A DNA stretch of 64,000 nucleotides from JANJUB01 sp031386985 (GCA_031386985.1 JANNCV010000044.1:417333-481332), one strand, 5' to 3'; shown: positions 25,325-33,739, counted from the stretch's first letter. Notes: a model not told the origin generated them from the sequence alone. Translations and numbers: made by a program.

Positions 25325-25962
25325 TGCGGAGCGCCGTGGTTAATGAAAATGAAAATTGGGTCCACCTTCGTGTCTGAGACTCCGCCGCGGGCCTCGTCAT
25401 AGTATTTGATAGCCTCACGAGAGGGGATGAATCTGATGCGCTCTTTACCGACCTCAATCTGGGTTCGGGCGAACGCATAGCTTGCCGGTTTATCGAATCT
25501 GCGCAGTTGGCTCAGCTCTTTCGAGTCGGCCAGCCAAATGGGGTCAGTATCGTACAATCGGGCGGGGCGATCACGAAATCGTTCTTCCAACTCCTCGATG
25601 CGACCCTTTAGATATTTGAAGCCAAATCCTAGCACGCGCTGGCTTGCGACAAGGGCATCGTTCAATTCGCGTCGCGCAAGCTCATGCCGTTCAAGTTGCG
25701 GCTTGAGCTTAAAACGCAATTGTCGTTCGTCGGTGGTGATGCGACCTCCAGTGGCGGCCTCGATCGCCCCACAAAAACGCTCGGCGCTGAGTTTGTCAAC
25801 CCTCACATTCATCCACAGGTTAGGAATACCGGTTCGGTCGAGTTCCAACCCTTTGGAGACCGCTACATGGTTCAGCAAGGCGTCGAGTTTGATCTCTTCG
25901 TCGCAAAGAGTTATCGTGGCCGCAGCCTGAATACCTAGTCCGACAAGCAATGAAAGCACCAT
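25234..25962 (-). CDS. N-terminal part of a frameshifted secreted protein of unknown function
   Basis: 242 residues with a signal peptide (MVLSLLVGLGIQAAA). AAAGGAG lies seven bases before the ATG. Residues 20-90 (LDALLNHVAVSKGLELDRTG; ERFCGAIEAATGGRI) resemble the short secretin/TonB N-terminal (STN-like) fold. The last 30 residues (CFYGRGAVPSSGMKHWV...) look like out-of-frame translation; the true protein probably continues in the 24521-25324 frame. The combined product would be about 480 residues and extracytoplasmic. Confidence 0.5.
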   Translation of the reverse strand: MVLSLLVGLGIQAAATITLCDEEIKLDALLNHVAVSKGLELDRTGIPNLWMNVRVDKLSAERFCGAIEAATGGRITTDERQLRFKLKPQLERHELARRELNDALVASQRVLGFGFKYLKGRIEELEERFRDRPARLYDTDPIWLADSKELSQLRRFDKPASYAFARTQIEVGKERIRFIPSREAIKYYDEARGGVSDTKVDPIFIFINHGAPQCFYGRGAVPSSGMKHWVIIGLLAVCQRPG

Positions 25963-26022
25963 TGGTTAACTCCTTTAGCAAGACGCATCGGCGCGAAGCT
26001 CGTTACCGTTAAAGCAAATCCC

Positions 26023-26619
26023 TCAGTAGGAACTCCCGTGCTCCAATCCAAGGCCGGGGTCTTCCCATTCGTTTCGGGGCAAACCGAAGCGATCTCGCAC
26101 GCACTGAACAATCTCGAGATCTTCGCTAATGAACCGCAGCCAGTTTTCGTGGCTCCAATACCAAAGTCGGTGTGGCTCCATCGCGGCTAGACAAACATCC
26201 CAATCCGAGATCAATGCGGTGTGGACAATGCTCCGGGCATACGCCGATCCTCCGAAAAGTATCTCGCCCCGGCATTCCTTGATGTCAACATTTCGGCCAT
26301 TCGCTTGCCGGACAAAGTGAAACGTCTCATAAGCGTTCGACCCGGGCCACACCCCGTATTCGGCGGCAAAAAACAGGAACTCCCCTTGCATTACTTCGTC
26401 GACAATGAACGATGCGATCTCCCAATGATAGTTGGCAAATCCAATGTCCTTCTTCTCGTAGCTGATCCCATGCCCTTGAACGAATCGGACGAGATTCTTG
26501 GTCTTCCGATCCCACCTTGCGAGCGCGGCGGTTGCCTCCTTCTCGGTTAACAACCCCTCAAACCCCATGCGCTGCCAAGAGTTATTTACTCCACATTCTG
26601 GCGTATCGGCAAACCTCAA
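26023..26619 (-). CDS. Protein of unknown function
   Basis: 198 residues from a TTG at 26619; an ATG at 26568 is an alternative. I prefer the TTG because TTGTTC and TAGGTT with a 17-base spacer end six bases before it. Soluble, acidic and rich in aromatic residues (WYWSHENWLRF). No family recognised. It is divergent from the glycosylasparaginase gene and lies at the edge of the toxin island. Confidence 0.45.
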   Translation of the reverse strand: MRFADTPECGVNNSWQRMGFEGLLTEKEATAALARWDRKTKNLVRFVQGHGISYEKKDIGFANYHWEIASFIVDEVMQGEFLFFAAEYGVWPGSNAYETFHFVRQANGRNVDIKECRGEILFGGSAYARSIVHTALISDWDVCLAAMEPHRLWYWSHENWLRFISEDLEIVQCVRDRFGLPRNEWEDPGLGLEHGSSY

Positions 26620-26625
26620 AACCCC

Positions 26626-26654
26626 AACCTAGAGCAAAATAGAGCATGGAACAA
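26626..26654 (-). promoter_or_regulatory. Promoter of the 26619 gene, leaderless
   Basis: On the minus strand TTGTTC (26654-26649), a 17-base spacer and TAGGTT (26631-26626) end six bases before the TTG at 26619. Confidence 0.4.
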
Positions 26655-27719
26655 AGAATCACTCGACGCTCCGTTCTCGCTGGTGGGCTTTCTTTAGCCG
26701 CGCCCTTGAGCTTCGCCAACATCATCATCCCCCAATCCGCGAAGCCTCTCGTTATCGCCTCCGGAAACGGCCATCAGTTCAAAAACGGTGGCACCCAAAC
26801 GTGCGTTGAGCGCGCTTTCCAAATGATGACCGAGGGGAAGGATGTGCTGGATTCCCTTATTGCGGGGGTGAATATTGTCGAGCTTGATCCGCTTGATGCC
26901 AGCGTGGGTTATGGCGGGATTCCGAATGCTAATGGAGTAGTTCAGCTTGATTCTTGCTGCATGCACGGCCCCAAAAAATGGGCCGGCGGAGTCGCTTGCC
27001 TAGAGGGGATTCGGACCCCCAGCCTTATCGCTCAAGCCGTGATGAACCTCACCGATCACCACCTTTTGGTTGGCCTGGGTGCCCAAGAATTCGCGCGATC
27101 ACTGGGCCACAAAATCGAAGCCGACCTTAACACCGAAAACAGTCGCAAAGTCTGGCTGGAATGGAAACGCCGAACCGATCCCGGTCATTATCTCGATCCC
27201 GCAAAGCGCGACGGCGGAACGGAGGTTGCGATGCAGATGGCAAAAGAAGGCTGGCTCGACCCTGAGCATGTTTGGGGGACGATTAACTGCGATGGCATCA
27301 ATGCTAAGGGCGAAGTCTGTGGCGTAACCACCACCAGCGGCCTCTCCTTCAAAATCCCCGGACGAGTTGGTGATTCGCCGATTCTGGGCGCGGGTCTTTA
27401 TGTGGATGGCGATTTTGGGGCGGCCGGCTCAACTGGCCGAGGGGAAGCAAATTTACATAACCTTTGCTCCTTCCTAATCGTGGAAGAACTAAGACGTGGC
27501 GCTCATCCCAAGGACGCCGGCATGACGGCTCTCAAACGCGTTGCGGAAAAGACCGAAAAACGACTCCAAAAAGATGGCAAGCCTGATTTCGGATTGAACT
27601 TTTACGTTCTGGACAAAAAGGGTCGCTATGCCGGAGTTTCCATGGCGGGGCGACCCCGATTTGCAGTTTGTGATGAAAATGGCGCGAGGCTAGAGCCTTG
27701 CGATGCGCTTTACCAATAA
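26646..27719 (+). CDS. N4-(beta-N-acetylglucosaminyl)-L-asparaginase (glycosylasparaginase) family
   Basis: 357 residues. A twin-arginine signal (TRRSVLAGGLSLAAPLSFA) leads into the Ntn-hydrolase body. The autocleavage site is visible as WGTINC with the nucleophile T212, followed by VCGVTTTSGLSFKIPGRVG and DSPILGAGLYVD, which are characteristic of glycosylasparaginases. The precursor cleaves itself before T212 to give alpha and beta chains and then hydrolyses the GlcNAc-Asn bond of glycoasparagine or isoaspartyl-like substrates. Exported location is inferred from the Tat signal. Intact and of normal length. Confidence 0.92.
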   Translation: MEQRITRRSVLAGGLSLAAPLSFANIIIPQSAKPLVIASGNGHQFKNGGTQTCVERAFQMMTEGKDVLDSLIAGVNIVELDPLDASVGYGGIPNANGVVQLDSCCMHGPKKWAGGVACLEGIRTPSLIAQAVMNLTDHHLLVGLGAQEFARSLGHKIEADLNTENSRKVWLEWKRRTDPGHYLDPAKRDGGTEVAMQMAKEGWLDPEHVWGTINCDGINAKGEVCGVTTTSGLSFKIPGRVGDSPILGAGLYVDGDFGAAGSTGRGEANLHNLCSFLIVEELRRGAHPKDAGMTALKRVAEKTEKRLQKDGKPDFGLNFYVLDKKGRYAGVSMAGRPRFAVCDENGARLEPCDALYQ

Positions 27720-27727
27720 TAGAACTA

Positions 27728-28336
27728 GTGTCCGTAACCCATTATCTTGCTTACCCGGTTGTTCTGGCAAGCGCCTCTCCCCGGCGGCAAGATTTGTTGC
27801 GCCGCCTGATACCCGATTTCCAGGTTTTCGAGGCGGATGTTGACGAGGAGTCAATGATCGCACCGTGGCCATGGGAGACCGCCGCGCGCTGCGCCAAAGC
27901 CAAGGCGGAACAAGCCTTCGAGCGTCACCCCGGAAGCATCGTCATAGGCGGAGATACGCTGGTGGTTGTGAGCGGGACGCAGAAAATGCAACAGCTTTTC
28001 AAGCCCAAGGACGATGAGGATGCCCGGCGAATGTTGCGCCTGCTATCTGGAAACGATCACCGCGTGATAACGGGAGTTCATATCCTCTGGCCGCGAGGAA
28101 AGAAAGCTTTTGAAGTAGAAACAACGATCACCTTTAGAGAGATTTCAGAAGGCGAAATCGCGAGTTACGTGGCTTCGGGCGAACCGATGGACAAGGCCGG
28201 AGCCTATGCCGCCCAAGGCCGCGGGGCCGGGTTTATCGAGCGCGTCGTGGGGTCTTTGACAAACGTGATCGGGTTGCCTTTGGATGAAGTTGAGCAGGCC
28301 CTGGCCGAACTCGCCGAGTATTCGCTAGCCGATTAA
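27728..28336 (+). CDS. maf: Maf-like nucleoside triphosphate pyrophosphatase
   Basis: 202 residues from the GTG at 27728, nine bases after the stop of the asparaginase gene; a longer frame from 27698 overlaps that gene. Motifs are VVLASASPRRQDLLRRL (substrate loop), FEADVDE, VIGGDTLVV and GEPMDKAGAYAAQGRG. Maf proteins hydrolyse non-canonical or modified dTTP/UTP/CTP and act as house-cleaning enzymes. The last 12 bases overlap the convergent nucleotidyltransferase gene. Confidence 0.93.
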   Translation: MSVTHYLAYPVVLASASPRRQDLLRRLIPDFQVFEADVDEESMIAPWPWETAARCAKAKAEQAFERHPGSIVIGGDTLVVVSGTQKMQQLFKPKDDEDARRMLRLLSGNDHRVITGVHILWPRGKKAFEVETTITFREISEGEIASYVASGEPMDKAGAYAAQGRGAGFIERVVGSLTNVIGLPLDEVEQALAELAEYSLAD

Positions 28337-29110
28337 CGCCCTTGTTTCGCGCTCCAAATCTAGCGCTATCGGGATCGCTTCGTTGAATTCAAATTCCGCC
28401 ACTTGTTTGCACTTTTGGGCGAATTCCAGGGGGGCGAGAGTTAGCTTCGCGCACCACGCATCGCTCCTTTTGAACTGAAACTCCGAAAACCAGACCCGAT
28501 TGAATGCTCCCAGCACGGCACACATTTGAAAAACCCGCTCAATCAAGTCGCGACGAATCCATATTTCGGCGTTGCGGTTGACGATTTTGGGGATCAGGTC
28601 ATCAAGCGGTCTCAATGCTAAGAACTTGCGGATAGTTTCGTCGCGATAGACTTCGGGATATTGTCTGAACTGCTCCTTCCAGCCATTAATGATCACTTCG
28701 CCATGTAATGGGATGCAAAAGAGCGTTCCAATCGCGATTTTGATTTCGGGCGAGGTTCCCATTTCGCCCGCGCAGATTTTGTCGGCGTAGTTCTGGCCCG
28801 CGGCGACCGTATTAATCCCATATTGAACTTCAATCCCTTCCATCTTGATGCTGTAGAGGATTTCCTCGTCATCGTATGAGCCCAATTTCCACTTCGGTGG
28901 GTTGGGGTCGAGGCGCTCGCGGACTCTGATGAGATCATCGCGACCGGGAAAGGTCTCGAAGAACAAGCCCATGTCAATGTCGGAAGCCTCATCGGCAATC
29001 CCTTCGGCGGCGGAACCGGTGATGAATCCCGCCCGATAAGAGGGAATGACCATATGAGCGTCGCTGACGTGCCGCGCAACTTCGATTCTCTGAAGCGATT
29101 CCGGCGTCAT
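28325..29110 (-). CDS. Nucleotidyltransferase-fold protein
   Basis: 261 residues. GFITGSAAEGIADEASDIDMGLFF carries the GS...DxD catalytic pattern of the pol-beta-type nucleotidyltransferase superfamily (AadA/KNTase-like). The C-terminal helical part (DLIERVFQMCAVLGAFNRVWF) fits the helical domain of such enzymes. It could modify a small molecule or a protein; nothing points to antibiotic resistance in particular. Its ATG overlaps the stop of the RbsD/FucU-like gene (ATGA). Confidence 0.7.
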   Translation of the reverse strand: MTPESLQRIEVARHVSDAHMVIPSYRAGFITGSAAEGIADEASDIDMGLFFETFPGRDDLIRVRERLDPNPPKWKLGSYDDEEILYSIKMEGIEVQYGINTVAAGQNYADKICAGEMGTSPEIKIAIGTLFCIPLHGEVIINGWKEQFRQYPEVYRDETIRKFLALRPLDDLIPKIVNRNAEIWIRRDLIERVFQMCAVLGAFNRVWFSEFQFKRSDAWCAKLTLAPLEFAQKCKQVAEFEFNEAIPIALDLERETRALIG

Positions 29111-29616
29111 CCGCCGATCTTATCTCGCATTCGCTTTTCGGCTCCGTCTGACCAGTACCCGCAGCCCAGCTCCATGAAAACGCTCGTGTACGGGAGGATG
29201 CAGTTCGTCTTGAGCATCAAAATTTGGAAAGTTGTGCCCGCTTTATCGAGCTTGGCAATGATATCCTCATGGGGCATCCGGATCGGATTCTTACCCTTTA
29301 CGGCGGCATCTAAGAGCTTTCTTAAGCCCGTGATCCCTTTTGCGTCGGCTTCTGCCACATATTTCAGTTCATTGTCAAGGTAAATCGCGGGTCGGACGTG
29401 CTTGGTTCCGCTCAGGGATTTCAAAACGGCATTGACAACCGTCGCATGATCCGCCCCGGTGTTAATCATCTTGATTCCGGGCGAGGTTTGGGCAGGATAA
29501 GCGGCGTCAACAACGCAAATCCAGTTTCGGTGGCCGAGGAGGGGGAGGTCTTGCTTAAGAACATCGCGCCACGATGGGGCGATTGCGAGAGCGAGGGCGA
29601 AGGTAGTAACTAGCAT
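29107..29616 (-). CDS. RbsD/FucU-like protein with signal peptide
   Basis: 169 residues. A short signal (MLVTTFALALAIA) is followed by LPLLGHRNWICVVDAAYP and TGADHATVVNAVLKSL, which resemble the RbsD/FucU mutarotase fold. RbsD and FucU interconvert sugar anomers in the cytoplasm; an exported version is unusual. A TAAAAT box ends six bases before the ATG and no Shine-Dalgarno is present. Confidence 0.6.
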   Translation of the reverse strand: MLVTTFALALAIAPSWRDVLKQDLPLLGHRNWICVVDAAYPAQTSPGIKMINTGADHATVVNAVLKSLSGTKHVRPAIYLDNELKYVAEADAKGITGLRKLLDAAVKGKNPIRMPHEDIIAKLDKAGTTFQILMLKTNCILPYTSVFMELGCGYWSDGAEKRMRDKIGG

Positions 29617-29622
29617 AGCGCG

Positions 29623-29628
29623 ATTTTA
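29623..29628 (-). promoter_or_regulatory. -10 box of the 29616 gene, leaderless
   Basis: TAAAAT on the minus strand ends six bases before the ATG at 29616. Confidence 0.55.
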
Positions 29629-29667
29629 CCGTGACACACTTCCAATCATCGTATCGTAGGAACAACC

Positions 29668-30078
29668 ATGAGCCGAATCGCTTTGCTTGGCGCGAGTTGG
29701 ATGGCAGCTAACCTTGCCAGCGCATGCTCGGGGACTAATGTTGGCGGCATGATGGTTGAGGCCGAGCATACGGGGCGGGTTCGCTTGATCTACTTGTGCG
29801 GCTTGACCGCCTTCGTAATCACCCGAACGATCATCCATAAGCTCCATCGCGGATACGCTGGCTTCGCAATCTTCCTCGTTGCAACTCACCCGCTCTACTA
29901 TGTCTCCGTTAGCCGAGGGGATTGCGGCGCCACACTAGAGGAGTATTCACTCTTCTATCTAGTCTTTGGAGGGTTGGTCGTTGTCCTACAACACTTCGCT
30001 TTGATCCGCAGATTACGGAAAGCGGCAAAGGAAGTTTCACTAAACAGTGAAACTTCGCCAATTTCGGGTATCCTATGA
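29668..30078 (+). CDS. Small membrane protein of unknown function
   Basis: 136 residues with about three hydrophobic segments (LLGASWMAANLASAC; LIYLCGLTAFVITRTII; GFAIFLVATHPLYYV) and a fourth near 104-120 (YLVFGGLVVVLQHFALI). AGGA lies seven bases before the ATG. Family not recognised. Its last codons contain a perfect 11-base inverted repeat, and mqnE starts seven bases after its stop, so mqnE may be co-transcribed. Confidence 0.55.
   Translation: MSRIALLGASWMAANLASACSGTNVGGMMVEAEHTGRVRLIYLCGLTAFVITRTIIHKLHRGYAGFAIFLVATHPLYYVSVSRGDCGATLEEYSLFYLVFGGLVVVLQHFALIRRLRKAAKEVSLNSETSPISGIL
30031..30056. repeat. Perfect inverted repeat upstream of mqnE
   Basis: GAAGTTTCACT (30031-30041), loop AAAC, AGTGAAACTTC (30046-30056). 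The arms contain the parS half-sites GTTTCAC and GTGAAAC, but six bases apart instead of adjoining. There is no T tract, so a protein-binding site or an RNA hairpin between the two genes is more likely than a terminator. Confidence 0.6.
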
Positions 30079-30084
30079 AGCGAA

Positions 30085-31245
30085 ATGGCCCTATCTCCCG
30101 AACGAATCGTCGGTGCCGACCTCATGGACATCTATGCCAAGGTTGACCAAGGGCAACGGCTGAGCCCGGCGGATGGGTTGCGTTTGTACCAAACTCCGAA
30201 CCTAACCGGCGTCGGATACCTTGCCAATATTGTTCGCGAGCGAAGGCACGGGGCGAAGACTTACTACGTCGCCAACCAGCACATAAATTACACAAATATT
30301 TGCAACAAATTCTGCAAGTTCTGCTCGTTTTACGCCAAAAAAGGCGGCCCCGCTCCTTATGAAATGAGCTTGGAAGAAGTGAAGCGTCGCCTCGATTGGC
30401 ATCGGGATCAGCCTCTTACTGAGATTCACATGGTGGGGGGAATCAATCCGCGCCTGCCTTATCAATACTATCTCGATCTGGTGCGTTTGGTCAAGGAATC
30501 CCGACCGGGTGTGCACGTTAAGGCGTTCACTGCGGTTGAAATCGTCGAAATCGCCCGTCAAGGCAAAGTCACCATTGAGCAGGCGCTCGCCGACCTCATT
30601 GAAGCCGGATTGGACTCCTTGCCCGGCGGCGGAATCGAAGTTTTGAGCGACCGCGTTCACCAAGAACTCTTCGGTCGGAAGCTTCGCGGCGAAGAATGGA
30701 TGATGGTGGCGCGAGTTGCGGCTAAGCTTGGCCTGAAGCAGTACGCAACCATGCTGTACGGCCATATTGAGACCCTGGAAGAGCGCGTTGACCACCTCGT
30801 TCAGCTTCGCGAACTGCAAGATGAAACGGGCCATTTCCTCACGATGACCCCGCTCAGCTTCCACCCAGAGGGAACCGAACTCGAAGAAGTCCCCCACGCC
30901 ACCGCCGATACCGATATCCGAAACATCGCCGTTTCGCGCCTCATGCTGGACAACTTCGAGCACATCAAGAGCTTCTGGATTATGAACACCGTCCCCGTCA
31001 CCCAAGCCGCGATTTGGTACGGCGCCGACGATGTTGACGGCACCGTAAACGAATACGAGATCACCTACAAAGACGGCGAGCTTGGGAACAAAAAGCAAAT
31101 GCTAACCCGCGCCAACATGATTCGCATGATCGAGGAAGTCGGACGCGTTGCGGTTGAGCGAGATTCGCTTTACAACGAGATTGTGCGAGATGATGAGCCC
31201 GTTGTTGCGGAGCGGTTCACGCCTTTACCGATGGCTCGGGTTTAG
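30085..31245 (+). CDS. mqnE: Aminofutalosine synthase (radical SAM)
   Basis: 386 residues. The radical SAM cluster CNKFCKFC is at C73, C77 and C80, in the MqnE-type context YTNICNKFCKFCSFYAKKGG. Other family features are EIHMVGGINPRLPYQYY, GLDSLPGGGIEV and MLYGHIET. MqnE adds an adenosyl radical to 3-[(1-carboxyvinyl)oxy]benzoate, the second step of the futalosine menaquinone route, using the product of MqnA (encoded at 59750 in this window). It is cytoplasmic and oxygen-sensitive. A TATCCT box lies ten bases before the ATG; co-transcription with the upstream membrane gene is also possible. Confidence 0.95.
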   Translation: MALSPERIVGADLMDIYAKVDQGQRLSPADGLRLYQTPNLTGVGYLANIVRERRHGAKTYYVANQHINYTNICNKFCKFCSFYAKKGGPAPYEMSLEEVKRRLDWHRDQPLTEIHMVGGINPRLPYQYYLDLVRLVKESRPGVHVKAFTAVEIVEIARQGKVTIEQALADLIEAGLDSLPGGGIEVLSDRVHQELFGRKLRGEEWMMVARVAAKLGLKQYATMLYGHIETLEERVDHLVQLRELQDETGHFLTMTPLSFHPEGTELEEVPHATADTDIRNIAVSRLMLDNFEHIKSFWIMNTVPVTQAAIWYGADDVDGTVNEYEITYKDGELGNKKQMLTRANMIRMIEEVGRVAVERDSLYNEIVRDDEPVVAERFTPLPMARV

Positions 31246-31302
31246 CTAGCGGATGGTTCACTGATCCTGCAAGAGAGCAACTAGACTGCTAACCGATGCG
31301 GA

Positions 31303-32472
31303 TTAGCCCTTGCGGCGAGTCACTGAAACAGGCGACGAGAAAACTCCCTGCACTCCATCGGCTTCAAGTATTACCGAGGTAAACATCGCCTCATTCGCCT
31401 CTGGTTCCCCTTTTCTTGCCTTCCAGACGGAATCCCGGAAATCAAGGGTTTTCGAGGTGGCCGACCAGGTTTGCTTTCCCTTTTGGCGTTTATCCCTGGC
31501 TTTCGGTAATCCACCAGTAAGCGTCCCCACACAAGCCCGGGCGAAGAACGCTAGAGTCGAGGCCACCTGTGGATCGCTGATGTTGTGGCCAGAGTTGGGG
31601 ACGATCGAAAGCCACTTGGGAGTCTTGATGGCATCGAGATATTGGCGGTGGGCGTCCACCGTCCAATAGCGATCATTGGAGCCGTTCATGATCAGCACGG
31701 GCACCTTGAGATCGCCAAGATACGAGTAAGGATCGGTCATTCGGGCGAGGGCTTTGCCCCGGTCGGACTCCAAAAGTTCGATGAGCCCGCTCTCAGTGTA
31801 ATCCGAAATCATCTCCGAATACTTCCCCCAACTCGCGAGTTGGTGTTTTAGTTGGGCGGTAAAGTTGAGGTTATCAAAGACCGCCGGCGCGATTCCTTTG
31901 ATCCGTTTGTCACCGCTTACTCCGGCTAGCCATGTTGTCCAACCGCGCTTGCTTGCACCAAATACCACAAAGTCTTTGATTCCGCCTTTGCTCCATTGCT
32001 GGGCCGCATCCATCGCGGTAATGCTTGCCTTTGACATTGGGAAAAGGAGGGGCCAACTGGCATCACCCGTTTCCAGATATTTACCGAAGGTGTAAGCAAT
32101 CAGTGCGTCTTCCTCCATCTCATAGAGTGGCTGATTGGGAATGCCGAACACTCCAACCACGGGCATCTTGGCTTGTTTTGCAACCTCTCGCATAAACGGC
32201 AGGTCGGCTCGATCCACGCGGTCACCGGTGATGTAAAGGATCGCGCTGGTGCCCTTTCGAACCGGAGGATTCGCGATGACAAGATCGTGCTTCCAGTCGG
32301 CCCCTTGCCATTTCTGGCTGGTCATCCTTATCTCCACCAAGTCACCCTTCCGGGATTGCTCTTCCCAACGAAACGCAGGGTTAGGCTGACGCAGGAAGGC
32401 CCGCAGTTCGGTGGGTGAGCTTGGGTTCATAAGAAGCAAGAGGGCTGATATCAAGGTTGAAGCATATCCCAT
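31303..32472 (-). CDS. PhoPQ-activated pathogenicity-related (PqaA-type) alpha/beta hydrolase
   Basis: 389 residues. A signal peptide (MGYASTLISALLLLMN) is followed by the PqaA-type alpha/beta-hydrolase core: VVFGASKRGWTTWLAG (nucleophile elbow GASKRG), TDPYSYLGDLKVPVLIMNGS (acid region) and PNSGHNISDP (catalytic His). A cleavage target is not known; homologues in Enterobacteria are linked to PhoPQ and peptide resistance, but the family is broad. It is convergent to mqnE. Confidence 0.85.
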   Translation of the reverse strand: MGYASTLISALLLLMNPSSPTELRAFLRQPNPAFRWEEQSRKGDLVEIRMTSQKWQGADWKHDLVIANPPVRKGTSAILYITGDRVDRADLPFMREVAKQAKMPVVGVFGIPNQPLYEMEEDALIAYTFGKYLETGDASWPLLFPMSKASITAMDAAQQWSKGGIKDFVVFGASKRGWTTWLAGVSGDKRIKGIAPAVFDNLNFTAQLKHQLASWGKYSEMISDYTESGLIELLESDRGKALARMTDPYSYLGDLKVPVLIMNGSNDRYWTVDAHRQYLDAIKTPKWLSIVPNSGHNISDPQVASTLAFFARACVGTLTGGLPKARDKRQKGKQTWSATSKTLDFRDSVWKARKGEPEANEAMFTSVILEADGVQGVFSSPVSVTRRKG

Positions 32473-32528
32473 TTCGTAGCTTCGGCCACTTCACGATTTC
32501 ATCTTTGGTGAATACAAAATTAGAGCCC

Positions 32529-32560
32529 TTGACAAACCATCCTAGGGGGGGGGGTAAGGT
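32529..32560 (+). promoter_or_regulatory. Promoter with a ten-G tract in the spacer (possible phase variation)
   Basis: A perfect -35 TTGACA (32529-32534) is separated by 20 bases from TAAGGT (32555-32560), which ends six bases before the ATG at 32567. Ten consecutive G (32545-32554) fill the spacer just before the -10. A homopolymer here can change length by slippage; losing about three G would bring the spacer to the optimal 17. Phase variation is inference from this layout. Confidence 0.6.
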
Positions 32561-32566
32561 GTGAAG

Positions 32567-33739
32567 ATGGATGTTCTCGCACTTGGGCGACTAATCAGAT
32601 TCTGCACGATGTGCGCAACAATATCGCTCTTCGCCAGCGCACATGCCGCCCTGACAATAACAATGCATCAGCCAATGTATTGGAGCGGAACTCATTGCAA
32701 GGCCAGTGGAACGATTAACCTCAGCTCGCCTACTTCTTCGATAACGAGCATTAGAATATGGATTGGTGACGACCCTGTTCCCGTGTGGGAAGAAGTCCAT
32801 CCAGTTAACGAGCTAATGCAACACGCAACTCGAACCCGTTGGTTCGATAGCACTCGGTTTGCCCCCAATCAGCTCCTGAAGGTCAAAATGGTGGCTACGG
32901 GCAATGATGGCTCGACAGATACAAAGTATGCTGAATGCATGGTAAAAAATCGGGTCGGCGGGTTTGACCACAGCAAATTTGTCGCCATCCCTGGTGGAAA
33001 CGGGGGACTCATTTGGAAAAACCGGATGATCAATCCGTCTCATTACATGCTCTACGACACTTACCAGGAAGGTTTAGGCTGGACGTCGAGCACAGTTTTT
33101 CAGAGACTGAACACAGGGACGACTGTTGTGTACATCAACTCCCACGGATTCAGCGCATCATCTCCCCTTGTTAAACCGGGCTTGATGTTTAACATGCACC
33201 AGACAGATTCATTGTCGCCTCAGGTGCTATTCGCAAGGATTTCAGATGCCGCCGCGCCTTCACCTGCTTGGACACAAGGGCGCGACAGTTACGAGGCATT
33301 TATGCAAACAGTTGTCGGAGTCGGGACATTACCACCATTCAACACAACGGGCAACCCGCCTATTTCGCTCCTGTGGCTCGATTGTTGCCACTGCGGTTGC
33401 AATGACGCATTCGAAAGGGCCCTTTGGCCCTTTTTCAGTGTATGTTTCGAAAATCTCATCAAGAATCATGCGGTGGTGGCCTTCAAGGTTTCGGTTTTCG
33501 CGGATGCATCCGAGGCGATGGCAGCCTATGCGACTGGGTCGTTCGCGATTGACAATACAATTGATCAGACAGTTGCGCACATAGTTAGCCGTCAGCGAAT
33601 AAACGTTTTCGATGATGTGACGGGCAAGAAGCGTTTACTGGATAAAAATGACTTTACCGTTTTAGGTGATAAGTTCACGCGCATGAATGGGGTTTACAAT
33701 GGAACCAATAAGGTTAGTCCGCTCGGATGGTATTACTGA
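32567..33739 (+). CDS. Secreted protein with clan-CD-protease-like His and Cys motifs
   Basis: 390 residues from the ATG at 32567 (a GTG two codons upstream is possible). A signal peptide covers about residues 1-28. An Ig-like beta domain follows (about 30-130), then TTVVYINSHGF (H193-G194) and ISLLWLDCCHCGC (C273/C274). A hydrophobic strand ending in HG, then a second ending in an acidic residue and Cys, is the pattern of clan CD cysteine peptidases (caspase, gingipain, legumain type). No family was recognised, so activity is a hypothesis. The promoter contains a poly-G tract. The next ATG overlaps its stop by one base (TGATG). Confidence 0.5.
   Translation: MDVLALGRLIRFCTMCATISLFASAHAALTITMHQPMYWSGTHCKASGTINLSSPTSSITSIRIWIGDDPVPVWEEVHPVNELMQHATRTRWFDSTRFAPNQLLKVKMVATGNDGSTDTKYAECMVKNRVGGFDHSKFVAIPGGNGGLIWKNRMINPSHYMLYDTYQEGLGWTSSTVFQRLNTGTTVVYINSHGFSASSPLVKPGLMFNMHQTDSLSPQVLFARISDAAAPSPAWTQGRDSYEAFMQTVVGVGTLPPFNTTGNPPISLLWLDCCHCGCNDAFERALWPFFSVCFENLIKNHAVVAFKVSVFADASEAMAAYATGSFAIDNTIDQTVAHIVSRQRINVFDDVTGKKRLLDKNDFTVLGDKFTRMNGVYNGTNKVSPLGWYY

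Noticed and set aside
20996..26619. Mobile element or prophage for the accessory island
   Set aside because: No transposase, integrase, terminal inverted repeat or phage gene was found; only the GNAT repeats mark its edges.
30202..31098. 298-residue antisense frame across mqnE
   Set aside because: mqnE is intact with a full radical SAM motif; the antisense frame has no motif and no start signals.
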